From: Oscillospiraceae bacterium
GTDB taxonomy: Bacteria; Bacillota; Clostridia; Oscillospirales; CAG-272
NCBI GenBank assembly: GCA_015063385.1
Contig: SVUG01000009.1
Location: 1 to 63,862, forward strand
Direction: 5' to 3'
Length of the DNA: 63,862 nt
Shown here: piece by piece, positions 55,196-63,747 of the stretch
Position numbering within the stretch: the stretch's first letter is position 1
How the letters are laid out: the number at the start of each line of letters is the position of its first letter
Position numbers and translations under genes: made by a program
Notes under the pieces: generated by a model
Databases searched by the model: none
Told to the model about the DNA's origin: nothing
Seen by the model: only the letters and a program-made list of their open reading frames with translations

Positions 55196-55260
55196 CTAAA
55201 ACTCAACAAAAAACAAGTATTTTTTTCCATTCTTTTAGTTATAATTTTTCCCGTTGTCAG

Positions 55261-55289
55261 TTGACATATAATATTATGTGTGTTAAAAT
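55261..55289 (+). promoter_or_regulatory. Promoter of the MATE gene
   Basis: TTGACA (55261-55266), 17 nt, TAAAAT (55284-55289). Confidence 0.78.
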
Positions 55290-55319
55290 GTTTAAGTAAA
55301 AAATGAAGGGGGAGAAAAT

Positions 55320-56663
55320 ATGGCAAAAGAGAAGATACAGCTGTCCGACCATTTTACTTATTCAAGGCTTGTGCGCTTCGTTATTCCATCGGTCGTAATG
55401 ATGATATTTACCTCTATTTACGGTGTGGTTGACGGTCTTTTCGTTTCCAATTTCGTTGGAAAAACGCCTTTTGCAGCGATAAATCTCGTCTTTCCCCTTA
55501 TAATGATTCTAGGTGGCTTCGGATTTATGCTAGGCACGGGCGGCACGGCTATCGTTGCCAAAACGCTCGGAATGGGAGAGAAGAAGCTCGCCACCGAGTA
55601 TTTCACATTTATAATTATTTCAACTGCGGTTGTGGGTACGGTGCTTGCACTGCTTGGTATTGCCTTTGCCCGTCCGGTTGCGATGCTTCTCGGAGCAGAG
55701 GGAGAAATACTTGAATGCGCTGTCGTCTATTCGCGCGTCGTACTTATGGCACTACCGTTCTTTATGCTGCAAAACAGCTTCCAGAACTTCTTTATTACTG
55801 CTGAAAAGCCCAAACTCGGACTCGCCGTCACGGTTGCCGCAGGTGTCACCAATATGGTACTCGACGCGATATTTATAGCCGTTTTTGGTTGGGGACTCGT
55901 AGGTGCTGCTGCCGCTACCGCCATCAGTCAGTTTGTAGGCGGCATAGTTCCGGTAATTTATTTTGCTTCGAAAAACAAATCAGTTCTTCGGTTTTGCAAA
56001 ACCCGAGCATACTTCAGAGTATTGCTTAACGCCTGCACAAACGGCTCGTCCGAGCTTCTGAGCAATATTTCGGCATCGGTAGTCACTATTCTTTATAATT
56101 TCCAGCTCCTGCGATTTGCGGGCGAGGACGGAATTGCAGCATACGGTGTGATAATGTACGTTGCTTTCGTATTCGTGGCAATATTTATCGGCTTCGTCAT
56201 TGGTGCCGGACCAATAGTCAGCTTCCATTACGGTGCAAATAATACCGACGAGCTAAAGAGCATTAGGAAAAAGAGCACAGTCTTGGTTTTGGTGTCAGGT
56301 GCAGCGATGCTTTTAGTTGCAATCTTGCTATCAAAATCGCTTTGTACTCTCTTCGTTGGATATGATGTGCAGCTTTATGAAATTACGCATCGAGGCTTTG
56401 TTATATATGCCGTTTCATATTTGTTTGCGGGATACAATATTTTTGGCTCGTCATTCTTTACAGCACTCAACAACGGTCTGATTTCTGCGATAATTTCATT
56501 CCTTAGAACACTCGTTTTCCAGACCTCGACCGTTCTGCTGCTTCCTATGATGTTTGCCGTCCCACTTGACGGCGTATGGTTCTCAGTTATCGTTGCCGAG
56601 GCGCTTTCATTTGCGGTGACAGCGTTCTTCATTTGTATTAAGAAAAAGCAGTATGATTATTAA
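55320..56663 (+). CDS. MATE family multidrug/cation exporter
   Basis: 447 aa, twelve hydrophobic segments in two homologous halves. YGVVDGLFVSNFVGKTPFAA and LGTGGTAIVAKTLGMGE mark the first half; GFVIGAGPIVSFHYGANNTD the second. Na+- or H+-coupled efflux; substrate unknown. GGGGGAG precedes the ATG. Confidence 0.92.
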   Translation: MAKEKIQLSDHFTYSRLVRFVIPSVVMMIFTSIYGVVDGLFVSNFVGKTPFAAINLVFPLIMILGGFGFMLGTGGTAIVAKTLGMGEKKLATEYFTFIIISTAVVGTVLALLGIAFARPVAMLLGAEGEILECAVVYSRVVLMALPFFMLQNSFQNFFITAEKPKLGLAVTVAAGVTNMVLDAIFIAVFGWGLVGAAAATAISQFVGGIVPVIYFASKNKSVLRFCKTRAYFRVLLNACTNGSSELLSNISASVVTILYNFQLLRFAGEDGIAAYGVIMYVAFVFVAIFIGFVIGAGPIVSFHYGANNTDELKSIRKKSTVLVLVSGAAMLLVAILLSKSLCTLFVGYDVQLYEITHRGFVIYAVSYLFAGYNIFGSSFFTALNNGLISAIISFLRTLVFQTSTVLLLPMMFAVPLDGVWFSVIVAEALSFAVTAFFICIKKKQYDY

Positions 56664-56667
56664 TAAA

Positions 56668-56703
56668 TAAAAAGCAGAGAAGTAAAATTCTCTGCTTTTT
56701 ATA
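56668..56703. terminator. Bidirectional terminator
   Basis: AAAAAGCAGAGA and TCTCTGCTTTTT arms between the convergent MATE and dapA genes. Confidence 0.88.
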
Positions 56704-57586
56704 TTAGATGCTTGATTTTTTCAAGCTCCAGACCAATAAGCTGCTTGGTTGACTCTCTTATTTCATACAGCGGCAGTCTCAGCTCAGCGCTACACATGCC
56801 TACGAGTGACATTGCGTGCTTTATCGGAGCCGGGTTTGTTTCTGCAAACAGTGATTTTATGAGAGGGAGTATCTTCAGTTGCATTTTCAGTGATTCATTT
56901 CTTTCGCCTGACCAAAAGCTTTCGCATATTTTGTGAGCATATCTCGGCATCAGGTTTGAAACTACTGAAATAACGCCCTTGCCGCCCAGGGAGAGCACGG
57001 TATAAATCTGTGAATCGTTGCCTGCATAAAGGTCGATTAGGTCCGAGTATGCCGAGAGATTTACCAGTCTGTCTGCCGAATCGGAAGCCTCCTTTATTGC
57101 CACAATATTCTCGTGCTCTGCAAGCCTGGAAATAAGGTTAATTCCGAGGTTTACACCCGTTCTGGACGGCACATTGTAAAGTATAATTGGCAAATCTGCC
57201 GATTCTGCTATCGAAAGGTAGTGCTTTTCTACTCCAAGCTCCGTACCTTTGTTGTAATATGGAGTGACGAGCAACACACCGTCACAGCCTACGCGCTCTG
57301 CATATTTTGTATGTCTTACGGCTGCGCGAGTGTCATTCGTTCCCGTACCTAGCACAAGACGCGTACGCCCTGCGATTTTCTCTGCCGCAAATTCAAACAG
57401 GCGGTATCTCTCCTCATCAGAGAGGGTTGCCGCCTCGCCCGTCGTACCGCCAATGACAATGGCATCGGCATTGCCTGTTAGCTGGTTCTCTATCAGCGAA
57501 GATAGGCAATCGTAGTCTATCTCTCCGTCTTTAAACGGGGTGATAAGAGCCGTGCCTACTCCGCAAAAAACAGTTTTCTTCTTCAT
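56699..57586 (-). CDS. dapA: 4-hydroxy-tetrahydrodipicolinate synthase
   Basis: 295 aa TIM-barrel lyase. It condenses pyruvate with aspartate semialdehyde at the start of the diaminopimelate/lysine branch; the product also leads to the spore dipicolinate. Signatures: GGTTGEAATLSDEER, LYNVPSRTGVN (catalytic Tyr) and IVAIKEASDSADR (Schiff-base Lys). Full length, monocistronic. Confidence 0.95.
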   Translation of the reverse strand: MKKKTVFCGVGTALITPFKDGEIDYDCLSSLIENQLTGNADAIVIGGTTGEAATLSDEERYRLFEFAAEKIAGRTRLVLGTGTNDTRAAVRHTKYAERVGCDGVLLVTPYYNKGTELGVEKHYLSIAESADLPIILYNVPSRTGVNLGINLISRLAEHENIVAIKEASDSADRLVNLSAYSDLIDLYAGNDSQIYTVLSLGGKGVISVVSNLMPRYAHKICESFWSGERNESLKMQLKILPLIKSLFAETNPAPIKHAMSLVGMCSAELRLPLYEIRESTKQLIGLELEKIKHLI

Positions 57587-57619
57587 AGTAAAAGTCCTGA
57601 TTAAAATATTCTTTAAGCC

Positions 57620-57648
57620 TTGATTTATAGGGGGGATTTGTGTATAAT
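57620..57648 (+). promoter_or_regulatory. Promoter of queA
   Basis: TTGATT (57620-57625), 17 nt, TATAAT (57643-57648). Confidence 0.8.
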
Positions 57649-57701
57649 ATTATATGATTATTATATGTTAATATTAAAAAATGGCTAACCAAGAGGGATA
57701 T

Positions 57702-58784
57702 ATGGAGCAAAAGGACATTAAAATATTAAACGAGCGCGTAAGCACGACTCTTACGACCTCTGACTTTTATTACGAGCTTCCCGAGGAGCTTATCGCACAG
57801 TCCCCGAGCGAGGAGCGTGACGGCTGTCGCCTTATGGTGCTGGAGCGCGAGAGCGGTGAGGTATCACACAAAATCTTCAGAGATATAATTGACTATTTAA
57901 AACCCGAGGATATGCTCGTAGTTAATTCTTCAAAGGTAATACCTGCAAGACTTCTCGGAAAAACCGATAAAACCGGCGGCGATATGGAGCTTCTGCTTCT
58001 TCGCATGCTTGATTCAGGAGAGTGGGAAACCCTAGTGCGTCCGGGAAAGCGCGCCAAGGTGGGCGCTAGCTTTAATTTTTCGGATATTCTTCACGCCACC
58101 GTCACGGGAATTGTTGAAGGTGGAAACCGTACGGTTAAATTCGAGTACGACACCGAAAAATATAAGAATATTTACGAGGTTCTTGATGCTATAGGCAATA
58201 TGCCGCTTCCGCCGTACATAACTAAAAAGCTCGAGAAAAAAGAGGACTATCAGACCGTTTACGCAAAGGAGGAGGGCTCGTCGGCAGCACCTACGGCAGG
58301 ACTCCATTTCACCCCCGAGCTACTCGAGAAAATCAAGGCAAAGGGCGTAGGATACGGCGAGGTCACGCTTCACGTAGGTCTTGGCACGTTTCGTCCTGTA
58401 AAGGTTGATAAAATTGAGGAGCACGAGATGCATGGCGAATTTTTCCACATTGACGAGACCGTTGCAGAGGAAATCAACCGCCGCAGAGCAAACGGCGGCA
58501 GAATAATTGCCGTCGGCACTACCTCCGCCAGAGTTCTTGAGAGCGTTTCAACCGATGACGGCAAGGTGCACGCAATAAAGGGCGAAACGGGCATATTCAT
58601 TTATCCCGGCTACAAATTCAAGGCAGTTGATGCCCTTATAACCAATTTTCACCTTCCCGAATCCACCCTCATAATGCTCGTCAGCGCCCTCGCAGGTAAA
58701 GAAACCGTAATGAAGGCCTATGAAACCGCAGTAGAGGAGAAGTATAGATTCTTTTCCTTTGGCGACGCCATGCTGATTGTATAA
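57702..58784 (+). CDS. queA: S-adenosylmethionine:tRNA ribosyltransferase-isomerase
   Basis: 360 aa from the ATG at 57702, preceded by AGAGGGA; the in-frame ATG at 57681 lacks a ribosome site. It transfers and isomerises the ribose of SAM onto preQ1-tRNA to make epoxyqueuosine. Signatures: [39 protein letters not shown] and [20 protein letters not shown]. The last 13 bases of the gene are duplicated about 125 bp downstream together with a palindromic repeat. Confidence 0.95.
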   Translation: MEQKDIKILNERVSTTLTTSDFYYELPEELIAQSPSEERDGCRLMVLERESGEVSHKIFRDIIDYLKPEDMLVVNSSKVIPARLLGKTDKTGGDMELLLLRMLDSGEWETLVRPGKRAKVGASFNFSDILHATVTGIVEGGNRTVKFEYDTEKYKNIYEVLDAIGNMPLPPYITKKLEKKEDYQTVYAKEEGSSAAPTAGLHFTPELLEKIKAKGVGYGEVTLHVGLGTFRPVKVDKIEEHEMHGEFFHIDETVAEEINRRRANGGRIIAVGTTSARVLESVSTDDGKVHAIKGETGIFIYPGYKFKAVDALITNFHLPESTLIMLVSALAGKETVMKAYETAVEEKYRFFSFGDAMLIV

Positions 58785-58895
58785 ATTCCGCAATACTTCG
58801 TTAAAGCTTCGACTTGTCGCCCTAGACATAGTCAACTATGCCGTCGGGCTTCGCGCTTGATTTGCCTTGTCTTGCAAAATTTCTCCTAACCGGCA
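58771..58895 (+). repeat. Palindromic repeat, copy E (overlaps the queA end)
   Basis: Same design as the copies at 45.6-46.0 kb: GTATAAATTCCGCAATACTT on the left pairs with the reverse of CTTGTCTTGCAAAATTTCTC. Centre CATAGTCAACTATG. The left arm includes the queA stop codon. Confidence 0.78.
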
Positions 58896-58945
58896 GCTGA
58901 TTGTATAAGTTCCGCAATACTTCGTTAAAGCCTCGACACGGTCAA
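58896..58945 (+). repeat. Palindromic repeat, left-arm fragment F
   Basis: GCTGATTGTATAAGTTCCGC and the following 22 bp repeat 58771-58811 with two mismatches, so the queA 3' end itself was duplicated. It stops in front of the beta-helix lipoprotein gene. Confidence 0.78.
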
Positions 58946-58970
58946 ATCACAGATTGGATGTTTTGAGTAA

Positions 58971-60224
58971 ATGAAAAAAAGAATTACAGTTTTGTGTATT
59001 TTCGCTCTTTTGATTTTGATGCTTATATCCTGCAATAAAGAGCAGGGCATACACAAGCCCGAAAATTCCATAGATGCAACGGAGCATGGTGTTTTAACAG
59101 AGAACTCGGGTAAAGAAAACAGTAAAAATTTACAAAGCCTCATAGACAGTCTTTCGGAAAAGGGAGGAACGATATATATTCCTTCGGGTGAATACGAATT
59201 TGCCGAAAACGGTACGCAGACAATAGGCTCTCACTGTATAAAAATGAAGTCCGGAGTCAGTATTGTCGGCGACGGAGAAAATACCGTTCTCAAGCCCAAG
59301 GGGAATTCAAAATACGGTCTTGATATGTTCTACTTTAACGACTATCTTGACACGGGAGAGGGAAAATACCTTGAAAATTGCCGCTTTGAGCGCTTTTCTA
59401 TTGATGCATCTGCTACCTCTTGCGAGGTTTATACCTCTGCAGGCAAGGGATTTATGTTTAATCTGTTCCGCAACTGTCAATGGGACGAAGTGACGGTCAA
59501 GAATACCGATGCTACCGGATTTGGAGTCGATTGCCCGATAAATAGCAGTATTAAAAATTGTTTGGCAATAGGCTGCGGTAAGGCGGCAAGTGAGGAGAAT
59601 GGCGGTGCTTCGGGATTCGGCATCGGCTTCGGATACTCCGACGGTGAGAGCATTACTATTTCAGAATGCATCTCTAAGAATAATAAGAAATTTGGCTTCT
59701 TTTTTGAGCACCAAGGCAGATTTAACTCTCAAAAATACACGGCAACAAGCTCGCATGATTTTCTAGTAAGTAATTGTAATGCTTCGGGAAATTTATATAA
59801 TTTCGGCGGAATTTATGCTATGAATACCGAGTATTCGCACTGCACGTCCGAGGGGGCAAGAAAGCACGGTTTTTATTTTGAAAGCTCGCTTGCTTCGGGC
59901 GCTACTCTATGCGAGAGTAAGAGTGAGACGGATGCAGCATTTGCTATTTCACAGGTTGGTGAGTATAGTGTATGCGGAATTTATTTTGAAAAATGCTCGG
60001 CGCTTGGTTCTCCTATTGGAGTCAAAGTCGTGAGTGAAGGCACAGCAACGATGTCTGACAATTCGGTAAAAAACTGCAGCTTTGAAGGCATCAGCGATTA
60101 TGCGGTATATACCTCGGGCAGAATTTCGAGTCTTACCTTATTTAATAACAGCTCGGATATGAATGTCAATTATTTTGAGGCAGAAATATCGGCTTTTGAA
60201 AATGCCGAAAATAGCTGGAACTAA
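58971..60224 (+). CDS. Right-handed beta-helix lipoprotein
   Basis: 417 aa. Signal peptide with lipobox LISC (Cys21). The region KNLQSLIDSLSEKGGTIYIP then SGEYEF (~50-75) is the typical start of pectate-lyase-3/GH28-like beta-helices, followed by repeated N-C/S turns (SSIKNCLAIGCG, SITISECISKNN, SVKNCSFEGIS). Probably a surface polysaccharide-binding or -cleaving protein; I cannot point to catalytic residues. The ribosome site is weak (GAG). Confidence 0.83.
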   Translation: MKKRITVLCIFALLILMLISCNKEQGIHKPENSIDATEHGVLTENSGKENSKNLQSLIDSLSEKGGTIYIPSGEYEFAENGTQTIGSHCIKMKSGVSIVGDGENTVLKPKGNSKYGLDMFYFNDYLDTGEGKYLENCRFERFSIDASATSCEVYTSAGKGFMFNLFRNCQWDEVTVKNTDATGFGVDCPINSSIKNCLAIGCGKAASEENGGASGFGIGFGYSDGESITISECISKNNKKFGFFFEHQGRFNSQKYTATSSHDFLVSNCNASGNLYNFGGIYAMNTEYSHCTSEGARKHGFYFESSLASGATLCESKSETDAAFAISQVGEYSVCGIYFEKCSALGSPIGVKVVSEGTATMSDNSVKNCSFEGISDYAVYTSGRISSLTLFNNSSDMNVNYFEAEISAFENAENSWN

Positions 60225-60225
60225 A

Positions 60226-60284
60226 AAACGGTTGGATTAGTGCGTTATCCATCAGGATTGCACTGTAATCCAACCGTGCTTTTT
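60226..60284. terminator. Bidirectional terminator
   Basis: CGGTTGGATTA and TAATCCAACCG arms with an inner GTGC/GCAC pairing, between the convergent beta-helix and GH79-like genes. Confidence 0.85.
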
Positions 60285-60285
60285 G

Positions 60286-61740
60286 TTATATAACGATAAA
60301 CGTACAGGTCGCAGGGGCAATAGTGAGCGTGCCTGCACCTATCTCCTCGCCGACAAGCTCTGGCATAGAATCGCCCTCACCGAGCGCGAGAGCCTTGCCG
60401 CAAAGAGCCATCGTTCTCGAACGGAGCTTGCCGTAACCCGAAAGGGTGTAAACGGTAGCATTTTTAGGAATCTCGACCGTCGTTTCATCGGTCTTTGAGT
60501 TGTTGATGACAAGGTAAGCCACGCCGTCCTTGCCGTCGGCTCTTGAGTGAGCATAAACGTGTGCGCCATCGCGGATAGGCTCGTGGGTATCGTAAACGAC
60601 CTCGCCCATAATCCTCTTCCAGAGAAGAACTGCGAAGTAGTTGGGGCGCGGGGTGAAGCCTTGCCTGTTCAAATATCCGTAATCCGATGACGCAAGGGTG
60701 TTGTGGAAAATAATACCGCGTGCATTTTTTGAAAATGTGCCAAGCTCGTTAAGCGTTCTCGGCACGTCAAGGTAGGTTGAGCCCCATGTGTTGCCGCCGC
60801 AGCACGCATCGCCCGACTCGGTCACCCAAAGCTCACCGCCGGGCACGTATCGGTCGCGCTTTTTCATTATCTTGTTTAACGTATTGCCTGCCACGGCAAG
60901 ATATTCCTCGGAAAGACACTTGTCGACAGGCCAATGTCCGTCTCTTGCAGCGCCTCTCTCGGAAATTCCGTTGTAGCAATGATAGCTGTATACGTCAAAT
61001 TTTTCTTCGTAATCGCCCAGCATTTCTTCGATAGTAATTGCCTGAAGCTCCTCGTCGTCGCTTGTGCAAGGACCAACGAACAGACATTCGGGATAGTTTT
61101 CTCTGATCCATTTGCCGAACAGTGCGTTGTCGCGTGCGTGGTCCTCTGCGGTGTATCCCTCTGGCAGACCTGACGCGCTCAGCATATCGGCCTCGTTGGT
61201 GAATTCTGCCGCTGAAATCGGTACTCCATATTCTTTGCTGAACCTGAAGAGCTGCTCTGCCTGCCAGGGCGTCCACGGCTCGTTTGCTGCGTGAATGCCG
61301 GGGCAGTTTGCAACTGAAACGAGAAGCTTGCCACCGATAGCCTTAACGAAATCAAGAACGCTTATCCACTGCTCACGGGTGAGAAGATTTTGGAAGCCCT
61401 CCGGTAGCTTGCCACCCATCTTGCCGTCAAGGTCGTAGTAGGTTTTGTTTGCCCAAGTGCCCGAAACGCGCACCCAAGCTGAGCCCAGCTCCTTAGCTAA
61501 CTTGAGAAGGCGAGGATTATATAAATCGGTGGGGGAATAATACTGTTGAAGATTTGCTATATTTCTCCAATCCTTAATAATTGGAAATTCCTCTTCACCG
61601 TCAATCTGTGCGTTGGTATAAGCCTTCCAGAACGTACCGCCCGTCACCTCGGTCATTTCTATGTTGTATGAAATCAACAGCGGATTCTGAACTCTGATTT
61701 TTGTAAGAGATTCAGGAGATATGATAATGTGTTGTGCCAT
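60286..61740 (-). CDS. GH79-like beta-glucuronidase/heparanase-type glycosidase
   Basis: 484 aa from the ATG at 61740 (GAAGGAG upstream). TIM barrel with retaining acid/base Glu183 in FTNEADM and likely nucleophile Glu308 in ELWVTESGD, then a C-terminal beta-sandwich (VAYLVINNSKTDETTVEIP). This matches GH79 (GH-A clan) heparanase/glucuronidase proteins. No signal peptide, so it would act on imported oligosaccharides. With GH88, KduI and KduD it suggests glucuronate-containing glycans as substrate. A GH30/GH39-like enzyme is the alternative. Confidence 0.78.
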   Translation of the reverse strand: MAQHIIISPESLTKIRVQNPLLISYNIEMTEVTGGTFWKAYTNAQIDGEEEFPIIKDWRNIANLQQYYSPTDLYNPRLLKLAKELGSAWVRVSGTWANKTYYDLDGKMGGKLPEGFQNLLTREQWISVLDFVKAIGGKLLVSVANCPGIHAANEPWTPWQAEQLFRFSKEYGVPISAAEFTNEADMLSASGLPEGYTAEDHARDNALFGKWIRENYPECLFVGPCTSDDEELQAITIEEMLGDYEEKFDVYSYHCYNGISERGAARDGHWPVDKCLSEEYLAVAGNTLNKIMKKRDRYVPGGELWVTESGDACCGGNTWGSTYLDVPRTLNELGTFSKNARGIIFHNTLASSDYGYLNRQGFTPRPNYFAVLLWKRIMGEVVYDTHEPIRDGAHVYAHSRADGKDGVAYLVINNSKTDETTVEIPKNATVYTLSGYGKLRSRTMALCGKALALGEGDSMPELVGEEIGAGTLTIAPATCTFIVI

Positions 61741-61765
61741 AGCTAAAGCTCCTTCATTTAATACT

Positions 61766-61805
61766 AAACATATATTAGCATATTTAATATATAAAGTCAA
61801 GGCTG
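61766..61805 (-). promoter_or_regulatory. Promoter of the GH79-like gene
   Basis: Minus strand TTGACT, 17 nt, TAATAT within this interval. Confidence 0.6.
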
Positions 61806-61833
61806 GCTATAAATAAATTCTCAACCAATCCTA

Positions 61834-61862
61834 TTGACAAATAAAGTCAATAGTGTTATAAT
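61834..61862 (+). promoter_or_regulatory. Promoter of the Mn-riboswitch operon
   Basis: TTGACA (61834-61839), 17 nt, TATAAT (61857-61862). Confidence 0.88.
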
Positions 61863-61872
61863 AATTTTGTAT

Positions 61873-61980
61873 GAGGGAGTAGCAAGCGCCGGGCGTTTCA
61901 AGTCAACATCCTGACCGTCTCGGTCTGGCTTGAATTAAATTGCGAGACTCATGTATTGCGCAAGCCTTACATGTACCCTC
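61873..61980 (+). promoter_or_regulatory. yybP-ykoY (manganese) riboswitch
   Basis: Conserved elements: GGGAGTAGC at the first metal loop (61875 onwards), GTCAACATCCTGACC in the middle and GCGAGACTCATGTA near the end, closed by GAGGG/CCCTC. It precedes mntP, the classic target. A terminator stem follows (61993-62021), so Mn2+ binding should prevent termination. Confidence 0.9.
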
Positions 61981-61992
61981 TGTATATTTTGG

Positions 61993-62021
61993 GTATGGCT
62001 TTGCAGTCATACTATTTTTTT
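61993..62021 (+). terminator. Riboswitch expression-platform terminator
   Basis: GTATGGCT and AGTCATAC arms around TTGC, followed by TATTTTTTT, between the aptamer and mntP. Confidence 0.8.
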
Positions 62022-62045
62022 GTCCTTTTTTAGAAGGGAATAGAA

Positions 62046-62651
62046 ATGTTTGATTTTTTATTTTTCTTTAATAGTATACTTATTGGCGTAGGTCTTGCAA
62101 TGGATGCCTTTTCCGTTTCTCTTGCCAACGGTCTTAACGAGCCGTCTATGCCAAGGCGCAAGATTTTTGGCGTTGCAGGAATATTCGGTGTATTCCAGGG
62201 CGTTATGCCGCTTATCGGTTGGTTTTGCGTTCATTCTATAGCAGCCCTGTTTTCCGTGTTTGAAAAATTCATACCATGGATAGCGCTTGCTCTTCTTGGA
62301 TACATTGGTGGCAAGATGCTCGCCGAGGGTATAGAAGAGTATAAATGCCGCAAGGATGGCGTCGGTGACGAATGTCCCGTGCCTCAAAGGCTTACACTCT
62401 CTGCTCTTTTGTTGCAAGGAATTGCGACCTCTATTGATGCACTTTCCGTAGGATTTACTATTTCCGATTACAACTGGCTTCAGGCAACGGTTTGTGCTCT
62501 GCTTATCGCAGCCGTCACGTTTGGCATCTGCTTTGCAGGTATTCTGCTTGGCAAGAAATTCGGCACAGCCCTTGCAGGCAAGTCGTCAATTTTCGGTGGA
62601 GCAATCCTCATTTTCATAGGACTTGAAATTTTTATTACTTCGTTTATTTAA
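62046..62651 (+). CDS. mntP: Manganese efflux pump MntP
   Basis: 201 aa, six membrane segments. The two Asp-bearing repeat motifs LIGVGLAMDAFSVSLANGL (~11-29) and IATSIDALSVGFT (~135-147) are diagnostic. It exports excess Mn2+. Under control of the riboswitch directly upstream; the CaCA gene follows after 25 nt. Confidence 0.95.
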   Translation: MFDFLFFFNSILIGVGLAMDAFSVSLANGLNEPSMPRRKIFGVAGIFGVFQGVMPLIGWFCVHSIAALFSVFEKFIPWIALALLGYIGGKMLAEGIEEYKCRKDGVGDECPVPQRLTLSALLLQGIATSIDALSVGFTISDYNWLQATVCALLIAAVTFGICFAGILLGKKFGTALAGKSSIFGGAILIFIGLEIFITSFI

Positions 62652-62676
62652 TAATTAATATAAAAGGAGAAAAACA

Positions 62677-63699
62677 ATGTTTTCATTTATTCCTAACGAG
62701 TATTTCCTTTTAGCATTCGGCTTTATTCTGCTCATAAAGGGCGGTGATTGGTTCGTCGATGCGGCATCGGGTATAGCAAAGCGTTTCCATCTGCCCGAGC
62801 TTCTTATAGGTGCAACCGTAGTTGCCATCGGTACGACTCTTCCCGAGGTTATGACTTCCGCTATGGGTGCAGCCGCAGGAAGCGGAGCGGTTGCATACGG
62901 CAACGCAATAGGCTCTATCATATGCAACACCTCTCTTATCGCCGCGCTTACTATTGCTATAAAGCCTGCCAAGGCGGACAGAAAATCGCTTATTTTCCCC
63001 GTTTGCTTCTTCTTTGGCACGGCAATATTCTATTCGCTTAACGCATATCTCTTTGGTAGATTTGATCTCTGGATGGGTATAGTTCTTCTTCTCGGATTCG
63101 TGGTTTATATGATAATTAACGTTATCAATATGAAGAAGAATCCTGCACCCGCAGAAACTATTGAGGTTGACGAGCATGACGTCGAGTCTAAGACTGAAAC
63201 TACCTCAACCCTCGGGCTTCTTAAGGATATAGGTGTCCTTATAGTTTCGGCTCTCGTTATTGCGGTCGGCGCATATCTGCTTGTAGAAAGTGCAACCACG
63301 ATTGCACACGACCTTGGCGTTCCCGAAACCATTATCTCGCTTACTATCGTAGCACTCGGTACAAGTCTTCCTGAGCTTGTGACTGCAATTACTGCACTTA
63401 TGAAGGGTCACGGTGCGCTTTCTCTTGGTAATATCATTGGTGCAAATATCTTCAATCTCGTGCTTGTTTCAGGCGCGGCTATTACCATAAATCCATTTGA
63501 TGTTCCCTCGGAGGCAACCTTCCTTGGAAACAACGCATCGCTCATCTTCGACATTCCTCTTGTGTTTGCAGTAATGGCCATTATGACCGTTCCTACTATC
63601 ATTAAGGGTAAGCTTCAGAGATGGCAGGGAATTACGCTTCTTTCGCTTTACGCTGCATACTGCGTGCTTCAGTTTGTAATTCTTCCCAATTTTGCATAA
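62677..63699 (+). CDS. CaCA-family calcium/sodium-type exchanger
   Basis: 340 aa, ten membrane segments in two inverted repeats. Alpha-1 motif ATVVAIGTTLPEVMTSAMGA ... GNAIGSII and alpha-2 motif TIVALGTSLPELVTAI ... GNIIGANIFN carry the ion-binding Glu residues. An acidic cytosolic loop (~150-175) lies between the halves. Annotated relatives exchange Ca2+ for Na+ or H+; the position under a Mn riboswitch suggests Mn2+ transport here (inference). AAGGAG precedes the ATG. Confidence 0.93.
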   Translation: MFSFIPNEYFLLAFGFILLIKGGDWFVDAASGIAKRFHLPELLIGATVVAIGTTLPEVMTSAMGAAAGSGAVAYGNAIGSIICNTSLIAALTIAIKPAKADRKSLIFPVCFFFGTAIFYSLNAYLFGRFDLWMGIVLLLGFVVYMIINVINMKKNPAPAETIEVDEHDVESKTETTSTLGLLKDIGVLIVSALVIAVGAYLLVESATTIAHDLGVPETIISLTIVALGTSLPELVTAITALMKGHGALSLGNIIGANIFNLVLVSGAAITINPFDVPSEATFLGNNASLIFDIPLVFAVMAIMTVPTIIKGKLQRWQGITLLSLYAAYCVLQFVILPNFA

Positions 63700-63702
63700 A
63701 AC

Positions 63703-63740
63703 AAAAAAACGGTTGGAGTAAAATCCAACCGTTTTTTAAT
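63703..63740 (+). terminator. Terminator of the mntP operon
   Basis: AAAAAACGGTTGGA and TCCAACCGTTTTTT arms around GTAAAA. Confidence 0.9.
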
Positions 63741-63747
63741 GTAAAAG

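Noticed and set aside
54162-55199. 345-codon plus-strand ORF within the antiporter region
   Set aside because: Shadow of a membrane-protein gene on the opposite strand; Ser/Thr/Ile-rich translation without motifs or ribosome site.
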